Shown here: piece after piece, positions 8,046 to 15,633 of the stretch
Numbering within the stretch: position 1 is the first letter of the stretch
Layout: every line of letters begins with the position of its first letter
NCBI RefSeq assembly: GCF_014695915.1
Contig: NZ_JACJPF010000101.1
Coordinates: 186,001-250,000, forward strand
Direction of reading: 5' to 3'
Source: Trichocoleus sp. FACHB-40
GTDB taxonomy: Bacteria; Cyanobacteriota; Cyanobacteriia; Cyanobacteriales; FACHB-T130
DNA: 64,000 nucleotides
Notes under the pieces: generated by a model
Databases searched by the model: none
Told to the model about the DNA's origin: nothing
What the model saw: the letters and a program-made list of their open reading frames with translations, nothing else
Translations under genes and position numbers: made by a program

Positions 8046-9926
8046 TTACTTTTCAGACATCCTCTCAGAAGCTTCTAGCGCCTCTTGCTCCTCCATCACC
8101 AAAATCGCTCCCTGAATTTCTCGTTGGGTGTTAACCAGTGGCGTGCAGGTAACTTTACACGCTATCGCCTTACCGCGCCGATTGATAGCATTTGCTATCA
8201 CTTCTTCATAATCACTTTCCCCAGACAAACATCTGCGGATGCACTGTTTAAGTTGCTCTACAGGTAAGCCAATATCCAGATTCAGAAAGTGCTGTCCCTG
8301 AACTTCATCGACTCGCAGCCCCCACAAATCTTCCGCTTTGTAGTTCCAAATCTGGATGTACAAATCTTGATTCACCACCACAATACCGCCTCGCAGACTG
8401 GTAAAGATAGCCTCTAAAAAGGCGTTTACTTGGTTGAGTTCTTCGGTGCGGCGGCGCATTTCATCGTTGAGAGCTTGCAATTCCTCGTTAGTGGATTGCA
8501 ATTCCTCATTCATTGTTTCTAATTCTTCATTGGAAGATTGCAGTTCTTCGTTAGTTGTTTCTAATTCTTCATTAGAAGATTGCAGTTCTTCGTTAGTCGT
8601 TTCTAACTCTTCATTTGTAGACTGGAGTTCTTCATAAGCCATCTCCAGTTCTTGGCTAGAGTGCTGCAAGTCGTCTTGCAGCCGTTTATAGCGGCTGACA
8701 TCGGTAAAAGAAATCGCAACGCCCAGGATATTGCCGCTCATCTCTACCAGGGGTGACACTAGCACCTCTAGATAGATTAATTCACCGGAGAAACTTCTCC
8801 ATTCAACCTCTTTGATGTGAACCGGACGGCGATCCGTATAAGCTTGCTCGATGCAGGAACGCAACTCTACCGGACGATAAGAAATTTCTAAATCTTGCAA
8901 GGGACGACCGAGATCCCCAGGCTTCAAGCCAAACATGGCTCTGGCTCGTTCATTTACTTGCATCAGGAAGCCATTGACATTTACCACTATCTGTGGAACT
9001 ACGGAGTTATCAAAGGCGGCTTCTCGGATGCGTGTATAACTGCCGATATTGTTCACTTTCTGGTCTTTATCAGTATCTGCCATGAATAATAAGCGATCGC
9101 GCATACCTATCTTAGGTACTGTTGTAAAAACTCGTAGCTTCAAATCTACAGGTATAAAACGATGAGCCTGAGTAACCAACATCTCAGCTTTCCCCAAAAA
9201 CAGAAAGCCGCCCTCTCGCAGGGCAAAGTGAAAGCGGTTGAGAATTTTGGCTTGAGTTTCGGCATTGAAATACATCAGGGCGTTGCGGCACACCAGCAAG
9301 TCAATGCGGGAGATGGGAGCATCGATAGTTAAGTTGTTCCGCCCAAAAATCAGGGTACGACGTAGATCCTTACGGAAGCTGTAGCCGCGTTCGCATCGCT
9401 CGAAATACTTATCTAGCATTTCTGGCGAAAGGCTCCCCACTGCCTGAAGAGTGTAACTAGCTTGGCGGGCTTGGGCGAGTGCGTCTTCGTCTAACTCAGT
9501 GGCGTAAATTTTCACTCGTGCTTTGAACTGTTCCACCCCCAGCGCCTCAGCCAGTACCATTGCCAGGGTATAAGCTTCTTCTCCGGAGGCACAGGCAGCA
9601 CTCCAGACGCGGATCGGTTCGTTGGCTTCTTTATTGGCAGTGATGAGGGGAACGATTTTTTCGCCGATGTAATCCCAGGCTTCGCGATCGCGAAAGAAGC
9701 AAGTAACGTTAATTAATAGGGTATTGAATAGGGGAATAAATTCGTCTTGATGTACTTGCAAGTAGTCTAAATAATCGTTGTAGGTTTCTATCTCTACAGT
9801 TTGCATTCTTTTGTTTACCCGACGCATCAAGCTAGAACGCTTATAACCTGTGAAATCAAAACCACGGTTGTTTTTAATGTACTCTAATAACGCTTCAAAT
9901 TCAGGATCAATGTTTAGCCGATTCAT
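8046..9926 (-). CDS. CheR-type methyltransferase with PAS domains and Glu-rich coiled coil
   Basis: 626 residues. Order: CheR N-terminal helical domain (about 10 to 65); SAM-dependent methyltransferase (about 75 to 270) with NVTCFFRD, SAACASGEEAYTLAM, YATELDEDAL and LLVCRNALMYF; a PAS domain (about 295 to 410); a coiled coil of repeated NEELQS/NEELET units (about 415 to 495); and a second PAS domain. Classical CheR methylates glutamates of chemoreceptors. Here no receptor, CheA or CheW is near, and the CheB partner is the next gene upstream, so this pair may adjust other sensors, such as the adjacent kinases. That target is inference. The coiled-coil DNA is itself a 42-bp repeat. Confidence 0.88.
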   Translation of the reverse strand: MNRLNIDPEFEALLEYIKNNRGFDFTGYKRSSLMRRVNKRMQTVEIETYNDYLDYLQVHQDEFIPLFNTLLINVTCFFRDREAWDYIGEKIVPLITANKEANEPIRVWSAACASGEEAYTLAMVLAEALGVEQFKARVKIYATELDEDALAQARQASYTLQAVGSLSPEMLDKYFERCERGYSFRKDLRRTLIFGRNNLTIDAPISRIDLLVCRNALMYFNAETQAKILNRFHFALREGGFLFLGKAEMLVTQAHRFIPVDLKLRVFTTVPKIGMRDRLLFMADTDKDQKVNNIGSYTRIREAAFDNSVVPQIVVNVNGFLMQVNERARAMFGLKPGDLGRPLQDLEISYRPVELRSCIEQAYTDRRPVHIKEVEWRSFSGELIYLEVLVSPLVEMSGNILGVAISFTDVSRYKRLQDDLQHSSQELEMAYEELQSTNEELETTNEELQSSNEELETTNEELQSSNEELETMNEELQSTNEELQALNDEMRRRTEELNQVNAFLEAIFTSLRGGIVVVNQDLYIQIWNYKAEDLWGLRVDEVQGQHFLNLDIGLPVEQLKQCIRRCLSGESDYEEVIANAINRRGKAIACKVTCTPLVNTQREIQGAILVMEEQEALEASERMSEK

Positions 9927-10022
9927 TAGAAAAATTTAATTTTTGGTCGTTTGTCAGTGACTAATAAGTCATAGGTTGGTTTTTGAACAATTAGCTATTA
10001 GCTAACGACAATTTATTAAAGA

Positions 10023-11708
10023 CTATGAATAACGACTATTCATCGTCAGATTTAACAAAGTAGTAGCGATTTCATCTAATGGGAGAATCCAATCGATACA
10101 GCCTGTATCAATGGCGTTTCCTGGCATCCCAAAACTATCTGAAGATGTTTGATCCTGCGCGATCGTTTTGCCTCCCATTTTTTTGATCGCCTGGATACCG
10201 CTGGCACCATCGCAACCTTTGCCCGTGAGGATGACGGCGATCGCTCGTTCTTTAAAACTAGCTGCTACTGACTCAAATAGCAGATCGGCTGAGGGGCGGA
10301 CAAAGTGTACCAATTCGGTTTTTGATAGGGAGATGGTAGCGTCTGGGTTAACCAGCAGATGATGATTGGCAGGAGCGATGTAGACTCCTCCGGGACGCAA
10401 TTGATCTCCCTCTTGTGCCTGCTTAACCGCCAGAGTTATGCGATCATCCAAGATTTCAGATAGTTGGCTGGCACGGTGGGGTTCTAGGTGCTGCACTATT
10501 GCGATCGCTGCCGGAAAGTTTTCCGGTAAGGCAGACAGAAGCTCAGTTAAGGCTTTCAACCCTCCAGCTGAGGATGCGATCGCCACTATGGGGAATGGGG
10601 ACTGGGGATTGGGGACTGGGGATTGGGGAATTGTTACTCTCCCACTCTCTCCCTCTTGCCCGTTTTTGTTGTTTACTCCGTTCCCATTCTGCCCATTTTC
10701 CACTTGCTCCCCATCTCCATCTTTAAGGCCTTTTAACAGCACTTGCCGGATAACGGCGGCGTTTTGCTGTGCCTCCTGTTCCTGCTGGGCAAAGCGTTGG
10801 GCTGACTTGGTGTGGTTGCGATCGTGTGCGCCTTTAAACATCCGATGGGCAAGAGCCGCCCGCTCCTCCAGCGCTCGGAGTCCGCTCCACAGTGCGGTTT
10901 CTAGCGCCTCTGATTGCTCCGCTAGGAGAGTTTCCCCAGAAAAGGCGTGACCTGTGCGACACCGGAAGCGAAGCAGTTTTCCGTCACCCAGTTCCCACAA
11001 TGCGCCGCCGCAATCTGGACAGGCAAAACCAGAGGGTGTCCCTGGTCTCTCATATTTTGAGTGAGCAGCCATATCTAATTCCACCAGATCGGTTTCTATT
11101 TCCATCTGAGCAGATGCAGAACCTCCTTGTCTCTCTTCCACTTGCTCTTGAGCCAAGCGTACTAAGAAGGGAGCGATCGCATTCAAAGGCAAAATATGAT
11201 CTACATCTACATTCTCGATAGCGCTGCGCGGCATTCCACTAAACAGGGAATCGTCGGGATTTTGAACAATTGCTATACCGCCTCGGCTTTTCACTGCTGC
11301 TAAACCAGCAGTACCGTCGTCAAGATTTCCTGACAGCACCACACCAATTACTCGCCGCCCGTAGTGCTGTGCTGCCGTGCGAAACAGAGGATCGACTGCT
11401 GGTCTGTGACCGTTCTCTTTGGGCCCACGCGCTACCTGGACGCATCCACGTTTGACCAGTAGGTGATAATTTGGCGGTGCTATGTATATCTGCCCGTGCT
11501 GAATTGGCGCTCCGTCTTCGGGGTGCCAGGCTCTCAAGGTGCCGCAACGGTTCAGGATATTTGGCATCAAGCTGGTGTTTTGGGCTGGAACGTGAAGAAC
11601 TATAAAAATTGCAGCTGGCAGATCAGTCGGCAAAGCCTTGACCAGCTTTGACAGAGCTTCTACTCCACCTGCGGAGGCACCAATAACAATTATGTCGTGA
11701 CCGGGCAT
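10023..11708 (-). CDS. Double CheB methylesterase (two catalytic domains, no receiver)
   Basis: 561 residues. CheB domain 1 (about 1 to 190) has GASAGGVEAL, VLHVPA and NLDDGTAGL. A middle region (about 225 to 260) contains a zinc-ribbon-like CPDCGG and FRCRTGHAF. CheB domain 2 (about 370 to 555) has SSAGGLKAL, VQHLEP and GCDGASG. Both copies keep the Ser, His and Asp of the methylesterase triad. The receiver that normally gates CheB is missing, so activity must be controlled another way. The linker between the halves includes a Pro/Gln-rich insert encoded by heptanucleotide repeats. The gene lies 96 bp upstream of the CheR gene, in the same direction; a two-gene operon is likely. Confidence 0.88.
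   Translation of the reverse strand: MPGHDIIVIGASAGGVEALSKLVKALPTDLPAAIFIVLHVPAQNTSLMPNILNRCGTLRAWHPEDGAPIQHGQIYIAPPNYHLLVKRGCVQVARGPKENGHRPAVDPLFRTAAQHYGRRVIGVVLSGNLDDGTAGLAAVKSRGGIAIVQNPDDSLFSGMPRSAIENVDVDHILPLNAIAPFLVRLAQEQVEERQGGSASAQMEIETDLVELDMAAHSKYERPGTPSGFACPDCGGALWELGDGKLLRFRCRTGHAFSGETLLAEQSEALETALWSGLRALEERAALAHRMFKGAHDRNHTKSAQRFAQQEQEAQQNAAVIRQVLLKGLKDGDGEQVENGQNGNGVNNKNGQEGESGRVTIPQSPVPNPQSPFPIVAIASSAGGLKALTELLSALPENFPAAIAIVQHLEPHRASQLSEILDDRITLAVKQAQEGDQLRPGGVYIAPANHHLLVNPDATISLSKTELVHFVRPSADLLFESVAASFKERAIAVILTGKGCDGASGIQAIKKMGGKTIAQDQTSSDSFGMPGNAIDTGCIDWILPLDEIATTLLNLTMNSRYS
10588..10633. repeat. GGGGAxT heptamer repeat inside a coding region
   Basis: Alternating TGGGGAC and TGGGGAT heptamers. 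On the coding strand they specify IPQSPVPNPQSPFP in the linker between the two CheB domains. This is the short tandemly repeated type known from cyanobacteria; the frame is kept. Confidence 0.85.
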
Positions 11709-11860
11709 TTAACTCCTAATTACTTTTGTGAAAGTAGCCTTTTGTGTCTAGTGGAAGATGCTTTTTTAGAGATAAAGTAGATTGTTATTCAGGCTACAAT
11801 TTGTTATTAGTCAGTAGCTATAGCAGTCTTAAATGGAATGGCACTTAACTTTGGCTCTGC

Positions 11861-12147
11861 GCTCAAGCCCTGAACTAAAGTTCGGGCTGAAAGCTTTAGT
11901 CCGTTAAAACGGACTAAAAGGCTTGGTATTTATTAATTTGAACCCGTTTCAACGGGTTTGAGCTTTGAGCTGTGAAATTTATTTCACGACTCTTTCGTTG
12001 GTAGCTCAAGCCCTGAACTAAAGTTCGGGCTGAAAGCTTAAGTCCGTTTTAACGGACTAAAATGCTTGCTATTTATTAATTTAAACCCGTTTCAACGGGT
12101 TTGAGCTTTGAGCTGTGAAATTTATTTCACGACTCTGTCGTTGGTAG
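11861..12147. repeat. Two tandem copies of a 143-bp structured repeat
   Basis: Copies at 11861-12003 and 12004-12147 begin GCTCAAGCCCTGAACTAAAG and end CGTTGGTAG, with a handful of differences. Each contains inverted pairs: AGTCCGTTxxAACGGACT, AACCCGTTTCAACGGGTTT and GTGAAATTTATTTCAC. A shorter relative lies at 41671. There is no ORF. Confidence 0.85.
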
Positions 12148-12344
12148 TATCAGCTGCGACTGGCTCTCCTAAGTCCTAAATCTATAAATAAAATAGGACT
12201 TCTATGGTAACCATTAGTTATTGCTTATTAGTTATGATTTATCGGTTAGTTAATATTAATTATACTTTGGTTTCGCGCCTGCTCAAACTGCACATCCCTC
12301 CAGGGGGGAAAATATACTTACGTGCGAGTCCAACCTCCGCTGAC

Positions 12345-15029
12345 TTACTTACTAACGTTGCGAGCCAACACTACTTCAAAAGTAGACCCCTGTCCCAGCT
12401 TACTCTCTACTGATATTTTACCGTGCATTAATTGTACTAATGAGCTAGTGATGGCAAGTCCCAAACCTGTACCAGCATACCTTTTGGAGAGAGATTGATC
12501 GACTTGCCGAAATTCTTCAAAAATATGGTTTAGGTTTTCCTGGGCAATGCCGATACCTGTATCTTTAACAGCGATCGCAACTTCATCAGGAGAAACTTCC
12601 CGCAGCTTGACCCATACACCACCGAAATCGGTAAACTTAATCGCATTGGAAAGAAGATTTACCAAAATTTGCCGCACGCGAGCGCTATCGTTTATTATTT
12701 GCGGGTTAGCTAAATCTGCCTGAACCTCTAAACTCAGATGCTTCTCCGAAGCAAGCGATCGCAATTCATCAGTTGTTGCTCTCACTAGATGCACCAGGTT
12801 AAATTCGTCTGGTTTGAGTTGCAGTTTTCCGGCTTCAATTTTCGATAAGTCGAGAATGTCATTGATTAGCGTTAACAGGTGTTTGCCATTGCTGAGAATC
12901 CGTTGCACCATGTCTTCTTGGTGCTGGGTAAGCTTATTTTGCCGCTGGCGCAACAGTAACTGAGAAAACCCAATCACAGCATTCATTGGTGTCCGCAGTT
13001 CGTGGGACATGGTGGCGAGAAACTGCGATTTCAATCTAGCAGCTTCCATTAATTGCAGGTTTTGCAGTTGAATCTGAGTTGAAAGGCTTTCCAAATCCCG
13101 GTTTTGTTGAGCCAAGATTTCATTCTGGTAAGCTAAACGTTCCTCTCGCTCCTCTAAAGTATTAATCAGACGAGCATTATTGATTGCGATCGCTGCTTGT
13201 TCTCCCACCGCCGCCAGCAGAAATCCGTCTTCCTGGTCAAAAGCATGAGTGTCTTCCCAGTTACCAATCGCCAGCACTCCTAACCGTCCCGCCTGCGCCG
13301 ACTCAATCGCCACCACATACATCGAAGCAGCCATCTCGGAACCTTGGCTGTGCCCCTCTTTCCCTCTTTCCTCGTCCTGAATCAGCTGGGAAACTCCTGT
13401 CAAAAACACCTGAGAAAGCAATCCTTCCTCTGAACCAAAGCCATCTTCTAGCTGCAACTTGTCCGTACCTATTCCCGCCGTGACCGTCAGCACCAAGCGA
13501 TCGCATTGGGGATTTTGCAACATTATGAAACAAAACTGAGCGCCTGCGATCGCATCGCAAACTGCTTGCACCATCACTCGCAACAACCCTGGTAAGTCAG
13601 ACAGACGCTGGTTAAGTAAATTTGTCAGTTGCTGTAGCGTCCGCAGTTGTTGCTGTTGTTCCCCCAGAATGATAATTGCCCTACGTAAATTATTACTCGC
13701 TTCCTGCGCTTCCCGGTATAGTTGCCCATTTTCCACCGATAAGGCAGCACGACGGGCGAGTTCTTCCGCCAGCGCTAAGTCTGATACGTCGTAGGCTGCT
13801 TTTACTTGGGTGCAAACCAACGAAATCGCGCCGATTGCCCGCCCGCGCACCAACAGCGGCACTACTATATAAGAGCGGAAGCCCATATCCCGAACTATTT
13901 GCAGGTGTTCGGCATCGCGGGTAGCGGCTACCAATATGTCGTCGGTAATTTCTGGAACTAATTCCGAGTTGCCAGTACGCAACACTTTCATCGCCGGATG
14001 TTCTCCGTTGATATCCGGCGGGTAGCGGTGCTTTAGCTGGCGCACCAAATTTTCTTGGCTGGGATCTGAAACAGCCGCCCCCAGCCGACGCACTAAGCCA
14101 TCTGCTTCCAAAATGTCTATTAGGCACACGTCTGCTATGTGAGCCACCACCAGTCGCGCCAGAGTTTCCATAGTTCCCTGGTAGTCTAGGGAAGCAGAGA
14201 GGACGGCACTAGCCTCAGCCAGGAAACGCTGCCTTTCTAAAGCTTGCTTGCGCTCCGTAATGTCGCTAATAATACCGGACATCCGGAACGCTTTGCCTGT
14301 GCTATCCCGTTGAGCTTTGCCTTTGGCAATACAGTAACGATATTCCCCGGAGACATGGCGCAGTCTAAATTCCACATTACATTCACGCTCTAGGTCTAGG
14401 TGAGCGGTGACGATCTTGATAATCCCCTGTCTATCTTCTGGATGTATTAGTTGACAAAACGCATCGTAAGTGCTTACAAACCCATCGCCGGACAAGCCAG
14501 TGATTTCAAAACAGCGCTCATTGCAGTAAATTTGGTTTCTACTGATATCCCAGTCCCAAATCCCGTCGTTTGATCCTTCTAGAACAAATCGGTAGCGTTG
14601 TTCGCTTTCTTGAAGTAGCTGATTGGCTGTCTGGGCAAGCGTTTCAGCCCGATTTAGCCGAATGGCATTTCTGAGCGACCGGGCGAGACTTTCTGGGGAG
14701 ACTTTGCTTTTAGAAATATAATCTGATGCACCTGCTTTCATCACCTCGACGGCGATTTGTTCGTCTCCTTGGCCAGTTAATACTACCAGGGCGGCTTTAA
14801 ACCCAGACGAGCGGATATCTTGCACCAAGCTCAGTCCGTCACCGTCGGGGAGGCGATAGTCGAGAAAGACGCAGTCAAAATCATCACGACGTAAAGATGC
14901 GATCGCTTCTTGACAATTGATTGCTTCCACCACCTCCATTTTTATGCCAGCAGTTTTTAGCGATCGCCGCACCGCCATTCGATCTACTTCATCGTCATCA
15001 ACTATCAGTATCTTTAAAGTTTCTTCCAT
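12345..15029 (-). CDS. Receiver-PAS-GAF-GAF hybrid histidine kinase
   Basis: 894 residues, soluble. Order: receiver (1 to about 125) with ILIVDDDEVDR, the phospho-Asp in FLDYRLPDGDG and the SKSK-type lysine; PAS (about 140 to 265); GAF 1 (about 285 to 430, LARLVVAHIADVCLIDIL); GAF 2 (about 475 to 615); coiled coil; phosphoacceptor domain with SHELRTPMNAVIGF; ATP-binding domain with LVNLLSNAIKFTD, DTGIGI and GTGLGLAI. The N-terminal receiver suggests that it is fed by an upstream kinase before its own autophosphorylation. Neither GAF shows an obvious chromophore Cys at the usual place, so I do not call it a phytochrome. The receiver gene 15137 reads into it. Confidence 0.88.
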   Translation of the reverse strand: MEETLKILIVDDDEVDRMAVRRSLKTAGIKMEVVEAINCQEAIASLRRDDFDCVFLDYRLPDGDGLSLVQDIRSSGFKAALVVLTGQGDEQIAVEVMKAGASDYISKSKVSPESLARSLRNAIRLNRAETLAQTANQLLQESEQRYRFVLEGSNDGIWDWDISRNQIYCNERCFEITGLSGDGFVSTYDAFCQLIHPEDRQGIIKIVTAHLDLERECNVEFRLRHVSGEYRYCIAKGKAQRDSTGKAFRMSGIISDITERKQALERQRFLAEASAVLSASLDYQGTMETLARLVVAHIADVCLIDILEADGLVRRLGAAVSDPSQENLVRQLKHRYPPDINGEHPAMKVLRTGNSELVPEITDDILVAATRDAEHLQIVRDMGFRSYIVVPLLVRGRAIGAISLVCTQVKAAYDVSDLALAEELARRAALSVENGQLYREAQEASNNLRRAIIILGEQQQQLRTLQQLTNLLNQRLSDLPGLLRVMVQAVCDAIAGAQFCFIMLQNPQCDRLVLTVTAGIGTDKLQLEDGFGSEEGLLSQVFLTGVSQLIQDEERGKEGHSQGSEMAASMYVVAIESAQAGRLGVLAIGNWEDTHAFDQEDGFLLAAVGEQAAIAINNARLINTLEEREERLAYQNEILAQQNRDLESLSTQIQLQNLQLMEAARLKSQFLATMSHELRTPMNAVIGFSQLLLRQRQNKLTQHQEDMVQRILSNGKHLLTLINDILDLSKIEAGKLQLKPDEFNLVHLVRATTDELRSLASEKHLSLEVQADLANPQIINDSARVRQILVNLLSNAIKFTDFGGVWVKLREVSPDEVAIAVKDTGIGIAQENLNHIFEEFRQVDQSLSKRYAGTGLGLAITSSLVQLMHGKISVESKLGQGSTFEVVLARNVSK

Positions 15030-15136
15030 ATAAATTAGTTTTTAGTCTGTTGTCTGTTGACGTTTTAACGTTTGAATATTTCCAAGCTTTAATATGTTGT
15101 AATAATTTCTAACGTTTCAACTTGACAACTGACTAA

Positions 15137-15553
15137 TTACGGCATTTCACTGAGCATCCAGTATTGATTGAGTGTTGCCACTGCTTCCACAAATTTAGTA
15201 AATGTTACTGGTTTAAGGATATAGCCTGCCACATTCAAATTATAAGCTTCTACCTTATCTTTGTCTTCATTGGAAGTAGTGAGGACAATCACGGGCGTTG
15301 CTCGGAGTTCCGGATCTGCCCGCAACTCGCGCAAAAACTCAATCCCGCCCATTTTCGGCATATTTAGGTCGAGTAAGATTAACCGACGCTCTCGCGGAAT
15401 TTTTGTTACATTGTCCTCATCCCGCAAAATAGCCAGCGCTTCTAACCCATTGTGGGCGACATAAAACGGATTGGTGATATTGTTTTTTTTAAAGGCTCGT
15501 CGCACCGTCATCACATCAACTTCATCGTCATCAACCAGTAACAAGTTTGTCAT
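15137..15553 (-). CDS. Single-domain response regulator, Rcp1-like
   Basis: A stand-alone receiver. Seen: LLLVDDDEVDVMTVRRAFKK, the long insert after the second strand (ILRDEDNVTKIPRERR) that typifies phytochrome-partner receivers, phospho-Asp in LILLDLNMPKMGG, and the conserved Lys in GYILKPVTF. I chose the ATG at 15553 over that at 15565 because GGAAGG precedes it. It lies 68 bp downstream of the kinase at 15634, whose phosphoacceptor domain is of the phytochrome-associated type, so that kinase is the likely donor. There is no output domain, so it acts by protein contact or as a relay step. Confidence 0.9.
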   Translation of the reverse strand: MTNLLLVDDDEVDVMTVRRAFKKNNITNPFYVAHNGLEALAILRDEDNVTKIPRERRLILLDLNMPKMGGIEFLRELRADPELRATPVIVLTTSNEDKDKVEAYNLNVAGYILKPVTFTKFVEAVATLNQYWMLSEMP

Positions 15554-15633
15554 TTTACCTTCCATATTTTAAAGATAATTGAAACTGGTAATTGGGTGCA
15601 TCCTCCCCCAGTCTCCAATCACTTACTTTTTGG

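Noticed and set aside
10438-10950. Plus-strand frames over the CheB gene
   Set aside because: Shadows of the minus-strand gene; the plus frames have no family pattern.
8046-11708. A chemotaxis operon
   Set aside because: CheR and CheB are present but CheA, CheW and receptors are missing; I describe them as sensory genes instead.
12345-15029. Phytochrome call for the GAF-containing kinase
   Set aside because: No clear bilin-binding Cys in either GAF; the domain order differs from phytochromes.
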